A stretch of 64,000 nt of DNA from Panorpa germanica (taxonomy: Eukaryota > Arthropoda > Insecta > Mecoptera > Panorpidae), in contig OY783214.1 in the NCBI GenBank assembly GCA_963678705.1, forward strand, positions 6,200,001-6,264,000, in the 5' to 3' direction. A program made the position numbers and the translations under genes. The notes beneath the pieces were generated by a model. That model had not been told where the DNA came from. It did no database searches and saw only the letters and a list, made by a program, of their open reading frames with translations. Below are positions 35,858 to 47,042 of this stretch, in pieces. Position 1 is the first letter of the stretch; each line of letters starts with the position of its first letter.

Positions 35858-35875
35858 AGTTCAAGGCGGGCTGTA
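35858..35875 (+). promoter_or_regulatory. Polypurine-tract region of the BEL/Pao element
   Basis: AGTTCAAGGCGGGCTGTA lies directly before the 3' LTR. AAGGCGGG is the most purine-rich word and sits where plus-strand priming is expected. It is short and ends in CTGTA, so the exact tract is uncertain. Confidence 0.45.
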
Positions 35876-36334
35876 TGTTCCGTCCTATATACGAGTAGCA
35901 ATACACATAAGTTTTGTAATTTTAATTTTGTTTTGTTGTTAGAATAGTCAATTGATTATAAATTTTTATTCATTCTTAGACCCGGCTTGTGCTGGTTATT
36001 TTACAATTTTGATTCCATTGTTTTTATGTTTATTTTATAATTTTGACTCCATTGTACTTATGTTTTATTTTATAATTTTGATTTCATTGTACTCATGTTC
36101 TATTTAAATTAACTGTTAACTTAACTATTATATTTAAGGAAAAGGTTCATTCATTCGTTCGTATTCATTCGTTTAGCTCAGTTGCTTGTAGTTGATAGTT
36201 CTCAATAAATCACTTTAATTTTAAACGAAAAAATATTCGTGGTTTTCTTCACATAATTCGACATCATCGCACAATATCACACCATCATACATCCTCGCAT
36301 CATAAATCGCGGTAAACTAATCGCGATTCAAACA
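35876..36334 (+). repeat. BEL/Pao element, 3' LTR (459 bp)
   Basis: It has the same length and, by direct reading, the same sequence as the 5' LTR. It ends AAACA and is followed by GTTGC (36335-36339), the right copy of the target-site duplication. Confidence 0.95.
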
Positions 36335-36339
36335 GTTGC

Positions 36340-38845
36340 CAATGTTCGAAAAATCGAACAGTCGATTTCAGGAAAACTAGCGTTCGGAAATTTTTTCTAA
36401 TATAAAATTTGAATTCTGTAGGTATACTCATTAGCCTATAAACCATATTAGTTCTTCCAACACAGACTTTAAATTTTTTGCGGTAGAAAATGGGTTAAAA
36501 ATACCTTATTCAATTATAATTTATATTGTGCAATGTCAAAATAAATATGAATTGAACTGCTTGAATTATAAAGCAAGCAATTAAATTGGTTTAATGGCAG
36601 AGTATTTAGTTGTGGTTTTATAAACTGATAACAAATCTTATTTTAATACCATGTCTGCAATACTCGTACAATGAGTTTATTTTCTATGGTTAATGATGTC
36701 TTGAATTTTATTTTTAAACTCTTTAACGATTATATTTTTTTATACTATTTGCTTGAACAAATTATTTCGTGTTCTATTTGCATAGTTGCTTTAATATATA
36801 AATAGTAATTGATTTATAAAGTATATTCAACCGTCTGCATCAGTGGTTACCAACCTAGTGTCCCCGCTACCCAGTAGATATGAGTATCTAGAATGTTTTG
36901 GTTCACAGTATTGGACTAAAAGTATTCCAGTTTCAAATTAATTTTTTCAATTAATGTTTTCCTGTTTTTTTATACTTGTTCTAATCACGGATAATTCCCT
37001 AATAAATTGACAGATTTTACGGTTTAATTTAGTGAGATATCTCCGAAGAAGCTAAATTTGTGTTGAGTATGCAGTTATATGTAAAATTGTTCTCTCTATC
37101 TCATATAATACTCAGATAACTTATATACGAGTATGAATTAAGGTAGAATGTTTGTCAATATTCGGAGTTATTTCACTAATGAACAGTTTAGGCAATATGC
37201 GTTTGAACGAGGGATAGTGTTTTTGTCTAAGGACTGCTTGCCAATCTTCAGTTTACATAACCGAAGTTCAAATAATGTGTTCTTCAATTCTGGTTTTGTC
37301 TATCATGGATCCCAGCTAACTACAGTTCTGGCATAACTGAGATATTTAAAAAAGTATGTTTTTTTGAGTTCTAATTTTGTCAAAGTTTAACAACAGTTAG
37401 TTAATTAAGAAGATAACCGACTTATTTTGCTTAGTTAAACTATAATTATGTTCGGTTGAAATAAAAATGGGAACAGATGAACAAAGCAATAATCATAATT
37501 TCATAATAATCGTTAGTTAATTGAAACGTTAGAATTGAAACATCTGTACTAAATTAGTGTATCGTACAGAAGTCTAATGTGCTAAATATTGCCAGTGTAT
37601 ACTCTTAATAAACCTTAATCAATTTTTGGAATATGTAGTTGTGAACTATATTTTAAAACTAGGAATTAAAACAAATTAAGATCTAGGTCTATTCATTTTC
37701 ATAACATTTGAATAACTGGTTCTTAATTTTAATACGCATTTATCTATTTAATTTGTGTTAAAATTAAGAACATTTTTGAAGTTGGCCAAGATTTTTAATA
37801 GACTTTTAGACTAGATTGGACAGTTTCTTTAGCCTGTAATTAATTCAACTATTAATTTGACGCCTCAGTTGTTTCTACCCTAGATATTTGCCTAGTATTT
37901 TAACAGCACGCTTTACAAAGGTTGGCTACATCTGTGTTACGTAAAAGCTACGAACTTTGTTTGACTGAATCATGCAGCACGAGTCGATGATCCGTGTAAA
38001 GAAAGTTTTCAGATTCGGTACAATCATTAATGAGCCACTTCATACTATAAACCGAAAGCGGCCGAGATTTGATGAAGAAACAAGCTTTTTACAACGAAAA
38101 GCTTTAGAAAGCTTTAATTAAACTTTTAAGAATATACTTCCGTGCTTATATAAGCATATAAACCGCACTGAATATTGCTTTGAACGGTAATAAAGAAATA
38201 CTTAGAACATTTTGCTGTTACCTACTTTGAAGAAATGAACTAAATGAACTAATTAATGACAAGGCTATATGAAACAGTTCTATTGGATTTCTTTGAAGAG
38301 CAGCTGTAGTTTAAACGCAGTTTATAGCAATGAAAAGGTCATAAATATGATATTTAAATTTGTAATTTCAAAACAGCACGAAAGATTCCAATCTGTTTTG
38401 AGTTTTATTAATATCTTTCTACAAAAATAAGTGCTTTTTAAAGATGCATTTTATATCTAAATCAAAATCATTTTATACTTCAATTAAAATGCGTAAAACC
38501 AACATTTTATTGTTATTGTATATGTTTTAACTTTTGTTTTACTGCTCGTAAAAGTTATAATTAATTAAAACATTGGTAACTGATTAAATAAAAATGTTTA
38601 ATTATTCTTGTTTCTTCACCGTATTTTATTAGAGTTGAATTCCTGAAATACTTTTCGATTATAAATAAGTCTTCAATAAACCTGGTAAATGTGCACACGA
38701 AAATTTAATCTTCATAACACAGTCGCTGGATTTGAAATAGTGCTGCGGATCCGATAAAGAAACATTCGGCTAAGATCAATTTTTCCAAATTAACTACTAA
38801 GAAATTTTTAAGGTGTGTAATTAAAAATGGAAATATATATATAGA
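36340..38845. other. No gene recognised
   Basis: AT-rich DNA right of the BEL/Pao insertion. The 62-codon frame at 37148-37336 has no recognisable domain. Confidence 0.45.
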
Positions 38846-38849
38846 AAAA

Positions 38850-39255
38850 AATGTAGGAATATTGGCCAGCTATTAAAGGGAGGCAGTGAAGGAAAGAGGT
38901 GGATGGCGGAAATAGTAAAAAGGAAAGGAAAAACAGGACAATAAATAAGCTGGTGGCTGGGTTGCACAAGGAACAGGAAGAGAGAGGAAGTACTAAAAGA
39001 AGCAGTGAAGGGAAGCAGGAGAAAGAATGAAGTAGCGAGGAAACAGTTAAACTTCAGTCCAGAAAAATAGACTAGGGAATAGACCAGTCCAGAAGGAAGA
39101 CTATGGAAAATGAAGGAAGAGGGTCAAGAGAAGAGGAAGCAGAAAGTACTTTTGGAAATAAAAAAGGTCTAGAATAGTTTAAATTTAATTGTAAGTTGAA
39201 GTATATGAAATGTATTAAGAATGTAGATTGTAAAGCCGAAAGGCGAACAATTATT
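38850..39255 (+). pseudogene. LINE family A fragment 5, end of ORF2 and 3' UTR
   Basis: Begins with NIGQLLKGGSEGKRWMAEI and reaches a stop after GKTGQ. A purine-rich 3' UTR follows, ending AGATTGTAAAGCCGAAAGGC, the family signature on the plus strand, and then a short AT tail. The zinc knuckle and everything upstream are lost. Confidence 0.8.
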
Positions 39256-41325
39256 AATATTAAATTTGTACTCTATCTAATGCAGAAATACTTTAAAATA
39301 CTAGTAAGCAAGGAAGCATATCGCCTGTATATCCAGTGTAGATTTATCGCAGTGTAAATCTATTCCAGGTCCAATTAACTATAATTAACCAATATAGAAC
39401 TACGACAAATTCAGTCTATTCAGTGCAAATTTATCCTGGATTTCATTAGGTTCAGTGCAAATCTTCTATAATCGAATGTGAATGTATTGAAAATTACAGT
39501 TATCTATTTCTCATATGATACCGTACTTTAATTTGGGTTGTGGAGAATGTTTAAAATTTTAAAATGTATACAAATGTGATTTGTTTCAAATTAACGCAAT
39601 CAGAATAAATAAATGGGCAAAGCTCTTCAAAAAATTAAGGAACATTTAATATTTCCCTGCACCTTAGTTAATTATCATTTTATTTAAATATTTAAGTAAA
39701 GTAAATAGAAATTTAATTTCTTCACTCTGCGGAGTTCAAGCTGGTGTCGGAATTAGAACATTCATTTCGATATCGACTCCTCTGAAGAGAAATTTCTTCC
39801 GATTCCAACTTCGACTGTACAACTTTGAATTGAAGACATGCTTACTATTGCCAACTATGAAACATTCATTAATTTAAAATATTTAAATGACATGTTATAT
39901 AGCCCGAGGGAATAACAGCTGTTGTATTGAAAGATATTTTGTATAATAAAATGCTAATAACATTATTTTTAAAAATTATACTTATTCATAAAATTTATTA
40001 AACACATGAAATAACAAACAATAGCTAAATAAAACGCAATAAAATATGAATATATCAAATACGAGTATGTTATCTTATATGTAAATAATTGTTTATTAAT
40101 GCTACAATTACGTCAAACAGTTCTGTTTCTTATCTTCCAAAATATTCCATTCGTTTACAGGTTAAAATACTTATAAATTAAATTATAGCATAAATTATTA
40201 TAAAATTTAGTGGAATTTTATTTCATTATTGAATTTCCAATGATTAACACTTATCTAAAAATTAGAACGATAGAACACAGTCCAAAGAATCCATTCCCAC
40301 TCAATGTTTTTTATTTTAATTTAAAGTTTTAACCTCAAATGTATTTTAACTTGTGAAATCATGTGTCATGCATCAGTAATATACATTAGTTTGAAATAAT
40401 TACTATCATTATTTAATATAATTAATTTTATTTCTTTATATTTCACAAACTAAATTAACATTTTAGGTTAAAACCTTTAACACTATTTTTATTACTATTA
40501 CTTACACTATTAATTAACACTAAAACTCAGTGAGTAGGAGTAGGCTTAAGGCAAGGTTGTTTTACTTGGTACTGCAATAAAAGGTTTGATTACTAAACCA
40601 TTTCTGTATTTTCTAAGTTTATTATTATTTCGCTAAATTGATTATTTGTTCTAATATTCGCTATCGTCGCAGATAGGCATTATATAACCAACTGTCATTT
40701 ATTTTTAATGGTGTGTATTACCAGGTGTGGATATATATATTATTCCAATATTAGAAAACTCTGCAGTGGAAACCATTGGACTAAAAAGTAATTTTGAAAA
40801 GAAACAAATATCTAAACCCACTGCGAATAATAGCTCCTGAAATCATAAACTACTTTTTCTAGCAATCAGCAATCTTTCCTTGCTGCGGCATGACTGAGAA
40901 CTAACTCTAATATTGTCGCTTAACACGCGATGGCGTCTTTATTAGTGTAGATGTCATCATGCCGCCAGCCGACCACCCCCGCCACTAGTCACCACAGTTA
41001 TTACCACAGGCTCATATACCTACCGATGCTGTGTACGTATAAGGTGTATAAGATAAATGACATTCACGCTTTAAATGCCTAGTCGACCGATTTATCACTC
41101 GTTTGCACAATAAATGCCATTCTTTTTTTTATTTAAAATGAGATACAAAACTTTATTTAAATATGCATGTACATTTTAGGTAAGATTATAAAGGTGTGTT
41201 TTTATACCATATATGTATGTCACCTAAGCTGAGATCAGATGCAATAGATCACTGTACATCTGTACTATACAAGTATATCATTATCCTTTTCCGTTCTTAT
41301 CGTTTCGCTCCCACTTGGTGCAGGT
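39256..41325. other. No gene recognised
   Basis: AT-rich DNA with nothing specific, apart from a short GC-richer patch at 40930-41030. Confidence 0.45.
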
Positions 41326-41329
41326 CACA

Positions 41330-41990
41330 TTATGTTTTAACCTTTCCATCCATCCTACATGTTTTCTTTTCCTCTCCACCTCAATACCTGCTTCCTCTCT
41401 TTTTGTTACCTAATCTATATTTGGCGATCACTTTAGTTTTATTACTTTCCTGTCTTTTTAGGTGCTGCGGTATCTCCCTCGTACATAACTGTCTGTATCT
41501 TACATTGTATCTCGATTCTTCCATCTTGTACATATCTTGGTGCATTTCTACATCCTATTCTCTTATTATCTCCTGCTTCCTTCCCCTCTTCTCTGTTATC
41601 CTTTCAATCTCTACCACCATCAGTGTTTTCTTCTATCCATCTACTATTTCTTGATCTCTCCTTTCCTATTTTGTTCCTTACCACTCAGTAAACATATTGG
41701 AGTCACTTTGCCATCATATTGAAGATGCGTATGATTTTTTGTCATGAAAGAGTTCATTTACTGTTCAGTTTATCACAGTCATTCACATGAAATGTCTATT
41801 TTATTGGCTACAAATGGCGAAACCACTCCTCCTATCGGAATACAAATGAAGATAAAGTTGATGCGAACTATAACTGAAGTATAATTGATAGAAAAGTCAC
41901 CAAACAGAACTTTTGCGAACTTTCGTCTTTTTTCTTGATTCTTCCTTTTTCATTCCTTTTCTTTTCCTCTATTATCTAGTATCCCGGTGT
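41330..41990 (-). pseudogene. LINE family A fragment 6, interrupted by MITE M1
   Basis: The minus-strand translation has YNVRYRQLCTREIPQHL and then KYRLGNKKRGSRYW, parallel to NYNKRYKRLWENNVPQYL and RFRLGNEEKGNRYW in the other family A copies. The pyrimidine-rich plus strand is broken at 41684 by MITE M1 and appears to resume at about 41916-41990, so the MITE inserted into the LINE. Confidence 0.6.
41684..41915 (+). mobile_element. MITE family M1, copy 3, nested in a LINE
   Basis: It starts CTCAGTAAACATATTGGAGT and continues with CTTTGCCATCATATTGAAGA, the start shared with copy 1. The right end stops near CACCAAACAGAAC and lacks the TGTTTACTGAG terminus, so it is slightly truncated or diverged. 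Confidence 0.65.
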
Positions 41991-43134
41991 GTATTTATCT
42001 GCCCAATATACAGTTCTATGTAAAGGAATACCTTCTATCTGATTCAGTACTCAGATAAGATTGAGATGTCTGACTAATGTATACGACGATCGACGTGCGA
42101 GTATATCTTATGTTAAATTCTGGAAATCAAAGAATGTGTGACTCAGACCGTTGTACTTTAATCCCTTTATATGCGAGTATACGAGAAGATTGATAAAATC
42201 CTAATTCCTTATGACTTAATACGTAAAGTTTGCAATGATTGGGCGATCGGGTTGGGTCGGGTCTAGTCGGGTCGTTGCGGCTCTGGTGGGTAGTGTGTCC
42301 TGTATCATATATCAGTATATCTGGTTTAATATTCCGCGTAGTGTTCCGTGTAATATCACATGACATTTACGCTTTCACGTATATTATTATTATACGCATA
42401 TTCATATAAAATATCAGTTTGTTTAATACTACTAAACAACCCTCGTTCGTTCATACAAGGGAGAAAAATTACCAATATTTCCCAACACCTTATAATTTAA
42501 CTACATTTAAACAAGATTTTGTATTATTTGAGAACCTTTGCATTTAGCAAAATGTCACGTCAGCATTTTATTCACCACCCTAATTCGTACTTTGCATTTC
42601 CAAAATTACTATATAGAGGGGTTGGCGGGGGTGGCGTATAATTGAAACGATACAGTAATCTGAATTAACCGAGGTGGGTCTGCCGAGGAGACTACGAAAC
42701 AGACTTCTGCGCGGTCTCCAGGGTCGCCACTTTGTTTGCTAAACCTCGGCATTTTGGCCAGAGTACCAGACCCCTCCCTTAACCCCTCCACCCCCTGTCT
42801 TATTCATATCTCGTAAAAATTCAACGAGTGTTCCTTTTTAAATACGAATTTCAGCAAACGTTGAAATGATAATGCAGCTATTTATACACTTAACTAATTT
42901 TCTTTAAAGCTTTATTTTATAAAATAAGCAAAAATAATACAAAAAATATCTTTCTCTCTTCCTTTATTATACTTAAATAATAAAAAAAAAGTATACCTAG
43001 TAATCGTTTATATAAAGCTTTTATTAAAATATAATGTTATTCAAATCCCAGATCCCAGAAGCTTTAGAGGCTTTTAATTTTTAATAAATAACTTTTAACA
43101 AGTTTTTACTAACAGGCTTAATGTTTGGTTCCAG
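41991..43134. other. Intron sequence before DIP exon; two GC-rich patches
   Basis: 42238-42280 has repeated GGGTTGGGTCGGGTCTAGTC. 42610-42800 is GC-rich, bounded by GGGGTTGGCGGGGGTGG and CCCCTCCACCCCCTG, which are roughly inverse. The 60-codon minus frame there has no domain. It could be a small unrecognised element. Confidence 0.4.
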
Positions 43135-43232
43135 CTGATCCAAAGTTCAGCGCTCCCATCACCAATGTCACCGTCCCGGTTGGTAGAGAAGCCGTCCTCA
43201 CGTGTGTGGTGCAAGACCTGTCGGCGTACAAG
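43135..43232 (+). CDS. DIP: DIP-family immunoglobulin receptor, exon for the first half of Ig1
   Basis: The exon follows TTTGGTTCCAG and ends at the strong donor AAG/GTAAGT. After two bases completing an upstream codon it encodes 32 residues: DPKFSAPITNVTVPVGREAV, then LTCVVQDLSAYK. This is the A-to-B strand part of a Dpr-interacting protein Ig1, with the first disulfide Cys in LTC. In insects DIPs are GPI- or membrane-anchored neuronal surface proteins that pair with Dpr proteins and specify synaptic partners. The motif resembles the DIP-epsilon/zeta/eta/theta/iota group more than alpha or beta, from memory. The lower-coordinate neighbour exon (signal peptide) was not found. Confidence 0.85.
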
Positions 43233-43716
43233 GTAAGTTCTGAAAAGTTAACGGTAACTGGAAATAAATGACTTTAGCATGAGAAGTTGGATATCGTATT
43301 CCGACACTGTTCTTAGCAGTAGATATGTATAACCAGCTTACTTGACTTTTTAATAATGTGATAGTTAAGAAAAGCCCAATACCGATATTACGTAGAGAGC
43401 TTTCTCCAATTATATTTTATTAATTGAAGTAATCTCAATAAGTAATTTATATTTAAACTATTTTATAATAAACTTATATTAATTTAAAACTATATTAATG
43501 TATAACTCGCAAACACTGTTGGTTCATTGCTGTCTAAGTAAATAATTCTACTAAAACAACAATGATGCGATGTGCTACTACACAGCGTTTACGATATCGC
43601 TACTAGGGATAAAGAACTATTGTTACAAACTATAAGTTTTTAGCAATAGAGTTTTTTTTCTAATTTATTAAAGTTTGGCCTAGACAGTCATCTTGCCATC
43701 TTAAAATTTATAGTTA
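43233..43716. other. DIP intron, 5' part
   Basis: This is the start of a 19,443-bp intron (43233-62675). Nothing is recognised before the Helitron-like copy. Confidence 0.6.
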
Positions 43717-43718
43717 TA

Positions 43719-44181
43719 CTAGAATTTACCCCCTTCGCAAGCGACGATTGTCTTTTGTGTGTGAATTGAATTTCATTTTCCATTATAAATTGAAATATAT
43801 TATCGTTCCATATTTATTTTACATATAACAAAAAATAATTTTTTATATAAACTGACAAAAAAAAATTTTTTTTCAATTTGTTTATTATTTGGCCAACTTT
43901 TTTTCAAAATTTGGGAATTTTTTTTTCGATTTGTAAATTATCTACCAAAGTTAGCCCATGTACCAAATTTCAACTTTCTAGCTCAATTTTTAATCTCGGC
44001 TAAACTCGCCCCTGTGCCCCCATCATATTCAAATATTACACCCTCCAAAATTTGAGTTTTCTTCAAAGTTTCCTACCAGTCCCCCTAATTTTCTCAACGC
44101 CCTCCTTCAATTTCTAGTTTTCAAAAAATGTTAGCATTGAACACCGTAATACATGTGCAAAATTTCAACGTTCTATCAACA
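43719..44181 (-). mobile_element. Helitron-like non-autonomous element, copy 2 (3' part)
   Basis: On the minus strand the end reads TCGCTTGCGA (a 4-bp stem), then GGGGGTAAATT and CTAG followed by host T. The interior matches copies 1 and 3 (TTTATTATTTGGCCAACTTT, CAAATTTCAACTTTCTAGCT). It stops at about 44181, where mariner sequence begins, so the TC end is missing. Confidence 0.6.
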
Positions 44182-44445
44182 TCAATATAGGATAAATTTA
44201 CGCTACCATTCAAGCAAAGCAATGGCTTGACAAGTATTCTATAAACTCGGTATTTTTCCCATCAAAAAGCAATGATCATTATTTTAAAAATTATAAAAGT
44301 AGCGTCATTGAAATCAATAGAACTCGTAAACTAATGGTCTAAATGTTACGCAATTTTGACACATATCGTTTGAAATTTGGATCTTGATTTGTCAATAGTG
44401 GCACCATCTATATGTCATCCTGCGAATTTATTGAGCGATGTGTTA
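44182..44445 (-). pseudogene. Mariner remnant with an internal micro-inversion
   Basis: The TIR reads TAACACATCGCTCAATAAAT on the minus strand (from 44445), then an untranslated region like that at 8362-8511. A start region at about 44279 is followed by FLMGKNT, a mariner transposase motif. The next expected motif, IQAKQWLDKY, is instead on the plus strand at 44200-44240. A segment of roughly 50-65 bp is thus inverted relative to the rest. No further transposase sequence follows. Confidence 0.65.
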
Positions 44446-45018
44446 CTATGAAAGTGCTGATATGTAATATACATACATAGTAGTATCATACTCAAAGAAA
44501 GCTTTAATAAGCTCATTTCAAATACCCCGTGGTAGCTTTGGTAGTGTCAATAACTAATAATTATTCGTACCGCGTCAATGATGATTGCATGATTGCTATA
44601 TTGATGATTCAGTCATGATTAGTCATTTAATGAGCTAAATTAATAACTGTGATAGTATGTACAGTGTACACATACATATTGACTGATGTCGAGGCTTTAT
44701 TATCAGATATTAGTTAATAATGAACCCTTAAATTCACAAGGGTATTGTGATAAAAATAAAATGGGGTGGAGTGGTGTGCTCTTATAAGCTTTAGTTCGAG
44801 TAAATCCCAAGTGGTGGCACGATGGCTGACAGGTGCAACTAAAAATACTTGATCATATTCTACAGGTTTTCATTTTAAATAAACGGAGTAAATATTTGCT
44901 AGTGCGGTAGGTGTTGCAATTATTTTCGTTAATTGAATTCAGTTCTGTTGTTACCAATAAAAGAAAATGATAAAATTTGTCGCGCCTGTACCTTGTAAAT
45001 TATAAATAATAATATAAT
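44446..45018. other. DIP intron, no feature recognised
   Basis: AT-rich intronic sequence with nothing specific. Confidence 0.5.
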
Positions 45019-45366
45019 ACCCAGTAAACATTTGTGTGAAATGGTTTTTTTCACTCAGATTTCAAATAGATATTTATAAGAATATTCTTTCTCTTTCCAA
45101 CATCATACAATTAAATGGAGATAAAGTTGTTGTCTCTTTTACATTTGAAAATATCTATTTTAGTATAAATAAAATTCCACATATAAAGAAACAAGATATA
45201 TCTGTCTCTGTTACACTTTAATGATTTATTTGCAACTTCATAATGTTGTTCACTATTTCACTAACATTTCCTTGAACGAGTGAAATTAAATTGAATTGTT
45301 TCATGATAATAATATCGTACGCATCTTCAATATGATGTCAAAGTGACTCTAAAATGTTTACTGGGT
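45019..45366 (-). mobile_element. MITE family M1, copy 4, complete
   Basis: It begins ACCCAGTAAACATTT and ends AAATGTTTACTGGGT, an exact inverse over 15 bases. Read on the minus strand it continues AGAGTCACTTTGACATCATA and TTGAAGATGCGTAC, as in copies 1-3. It is 348 bp and non-coding; the 61-codon frame at 45036-45221 is incidental. This copy defines the family's ends. Confidence 0.8.
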
Positions 45367-46873
45367 GAAGTTGAATAAGAGTATGCAGTTACCTGCAGAT
45401 ACGAATCTTCAAGATCACTCCATGTCTTATTTGGTTACGGAAATACCTCCTTAATCAACCCACGGTATTATGTTTATCTTAATTTAATCTCAAAATAGAA
45501 TAAAAGAGTAATTTACGAGTATGTTATATTTATAAGCAAATTTAACATTATTATAAAATCAATCTTTTTAGGACTGCGTCGATACAAATTAATTAAAAAT
45601 CACAGATCAAAAGAGAAATTTTCATTGACAGAGTTCTTGAAATTTTCATCATTATAAATCAACACATTTCTAGAAATTACTATATTTCTAAAGGAGACAA
45701 ATGTTTGTTTTTTCTAATAAAAGTATTTAATGTCAGCCAATTTCCGATTCTATAACTATCAGTAAAGAATTCGTAATATTTTTGTTAGTTTCAAGAGAAT
45801 ATTTATATCATAACGGGTCCCTGTGACATATGCGGATATCTGAAAGAAAAGGAGCACCTACTGTAAAATAATTTCGCAGTAGTGTATTCTTCGACACATC
45901 CTTGAAATACTCTTTATTCGTAAGGGGGGGGGGGGGGGGGTAGTAGTATATCATTATCTCCCATCAACAATAAATCATTCATAACGTTTCATACATGAAA
46001 CTACATCACTGCCTAATAAGTTTATTAGGTCTACAAGTTCTACTCGTATAGTATCTTGCATGTAATCTAATAAATAAAATGATGGTGCTAGTCTCGAATT
46101 AAACACTTAGGGCCAATTGTTCAAGTCATCGTAATCGCAATAGGTAGTTAACACGGCGAGTTATATAGCTGTAAAGCTATCGTCTGATCCTTTATCTATT
46201 ATAGGATATTCTCCAGGACTGTGTAAAAATCACAAATCAATAGAGAAATTTTCAACATTTGAAATCAACACATTTCTAAAATAAATCAACTCAGCTCTTT
46301 CAGGTAGGTATAAATCTCTCGCATAAATATCTAAAAATACCGGCTGTACTATGAGGTTGTGGGTTTGATATTTTATTATTCAAAGCAACGTAAAGATATT
46401 TCTCGCTGTGTATAAATAAAGTTACACTATAGTTACGTTATGATATAATTCAAAATGCTGAATGCATTTAAATAATTCATTATCTTCTTCTTTTAACGAA
46501 TGAAACTCTAACACGTGCGGCAAACAAAATATAATTTCTGCAATACAAATTCACGACATGTACGGCGCATGCGCAATCGTTGCTTCTGAAATCACCATAC
46601 CCCAGGTGACATATTTTTTTAATGTTTGTAAATAGTTTAATTTGTTTTGTTTAAATAAGTAATTAGCATATGTTACAAATAGTACAATAGTTACAATAGT
46701 TCCATCTATTATATTTGGATAAGTCATCGCAGAAGTTCTATGTAAGTTGAAGGTGACTGGTGCTCCGGGAGAAGTTGTCAGATTCGGGGAAAAAAATTCA
46801 GATTCCATTTTATCCAGTTACGGATTCTGAATGTACGTTATTCTAAATGTAAATTTCTATTTTTTTCAGCGAT
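45367..46873. other. DIP intron; poly-G run at 45924-45940
   Basis: It holds a run of 17 G and two similar ACAAATCAAWAGAGAAATTT blocks near 45603 and 46232. The 85-codon minus frame at 46551-46808 has one hydrophobic stretch but no recognised family. Confidence 0.45.
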
Positions 46874-46875
46874 TT

Positions 46876-47042
46876 TTCCTTTCACTGTGGTAATACATAG
46901 TAAAAATTACTGTGATTCCTATGTAAAATATAAAAATTACTATGACTATAGCATTGATGCTATAGAAATTGTTCCATAAAACCATTATAGCACCCTTGTA
47001 CTATGCTACATAGTAATTTTTACTGTGTTTATGTTACAGTGT
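46876..47042. mobile_element. 167-bp MITE M3 with CACTGT ends
   Basis: The left end CACTGTGGTAATACATAGTA and the inverse of the right end, CACTGTAACATAAACACAGT, are both followed by AAAAATTACT. The ~35-base inverted ends have several mismatches. The core GACTATAGCATTGATGCTATAG also contains a palindrome (CTATAGCAT/ATGCTATAG). No coding. Confidence 0.6.

Noticed and set aside
41196-41654. 152-codon plus-strand ORF rich in Leu, Ser and Phe
   Set aside because: It is the antisense of the purine-rich LINE A ORF2. The minus strand has the matching motifs.
42238-42280. GGGTTGGGTCGGGTC tract, considered as interstitial telomere repeat
   Set aside because: The words are irregular and do not match the insect TTAGG repeat. 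It is treated as G-rich low complexity.
46551-46808. 85-codon minus-strand ORF with a hydrophobic segment
   Set aside because: No recognised family and no flanking splice or promoter signals. It lies in the DIP intron and is likely by chance.
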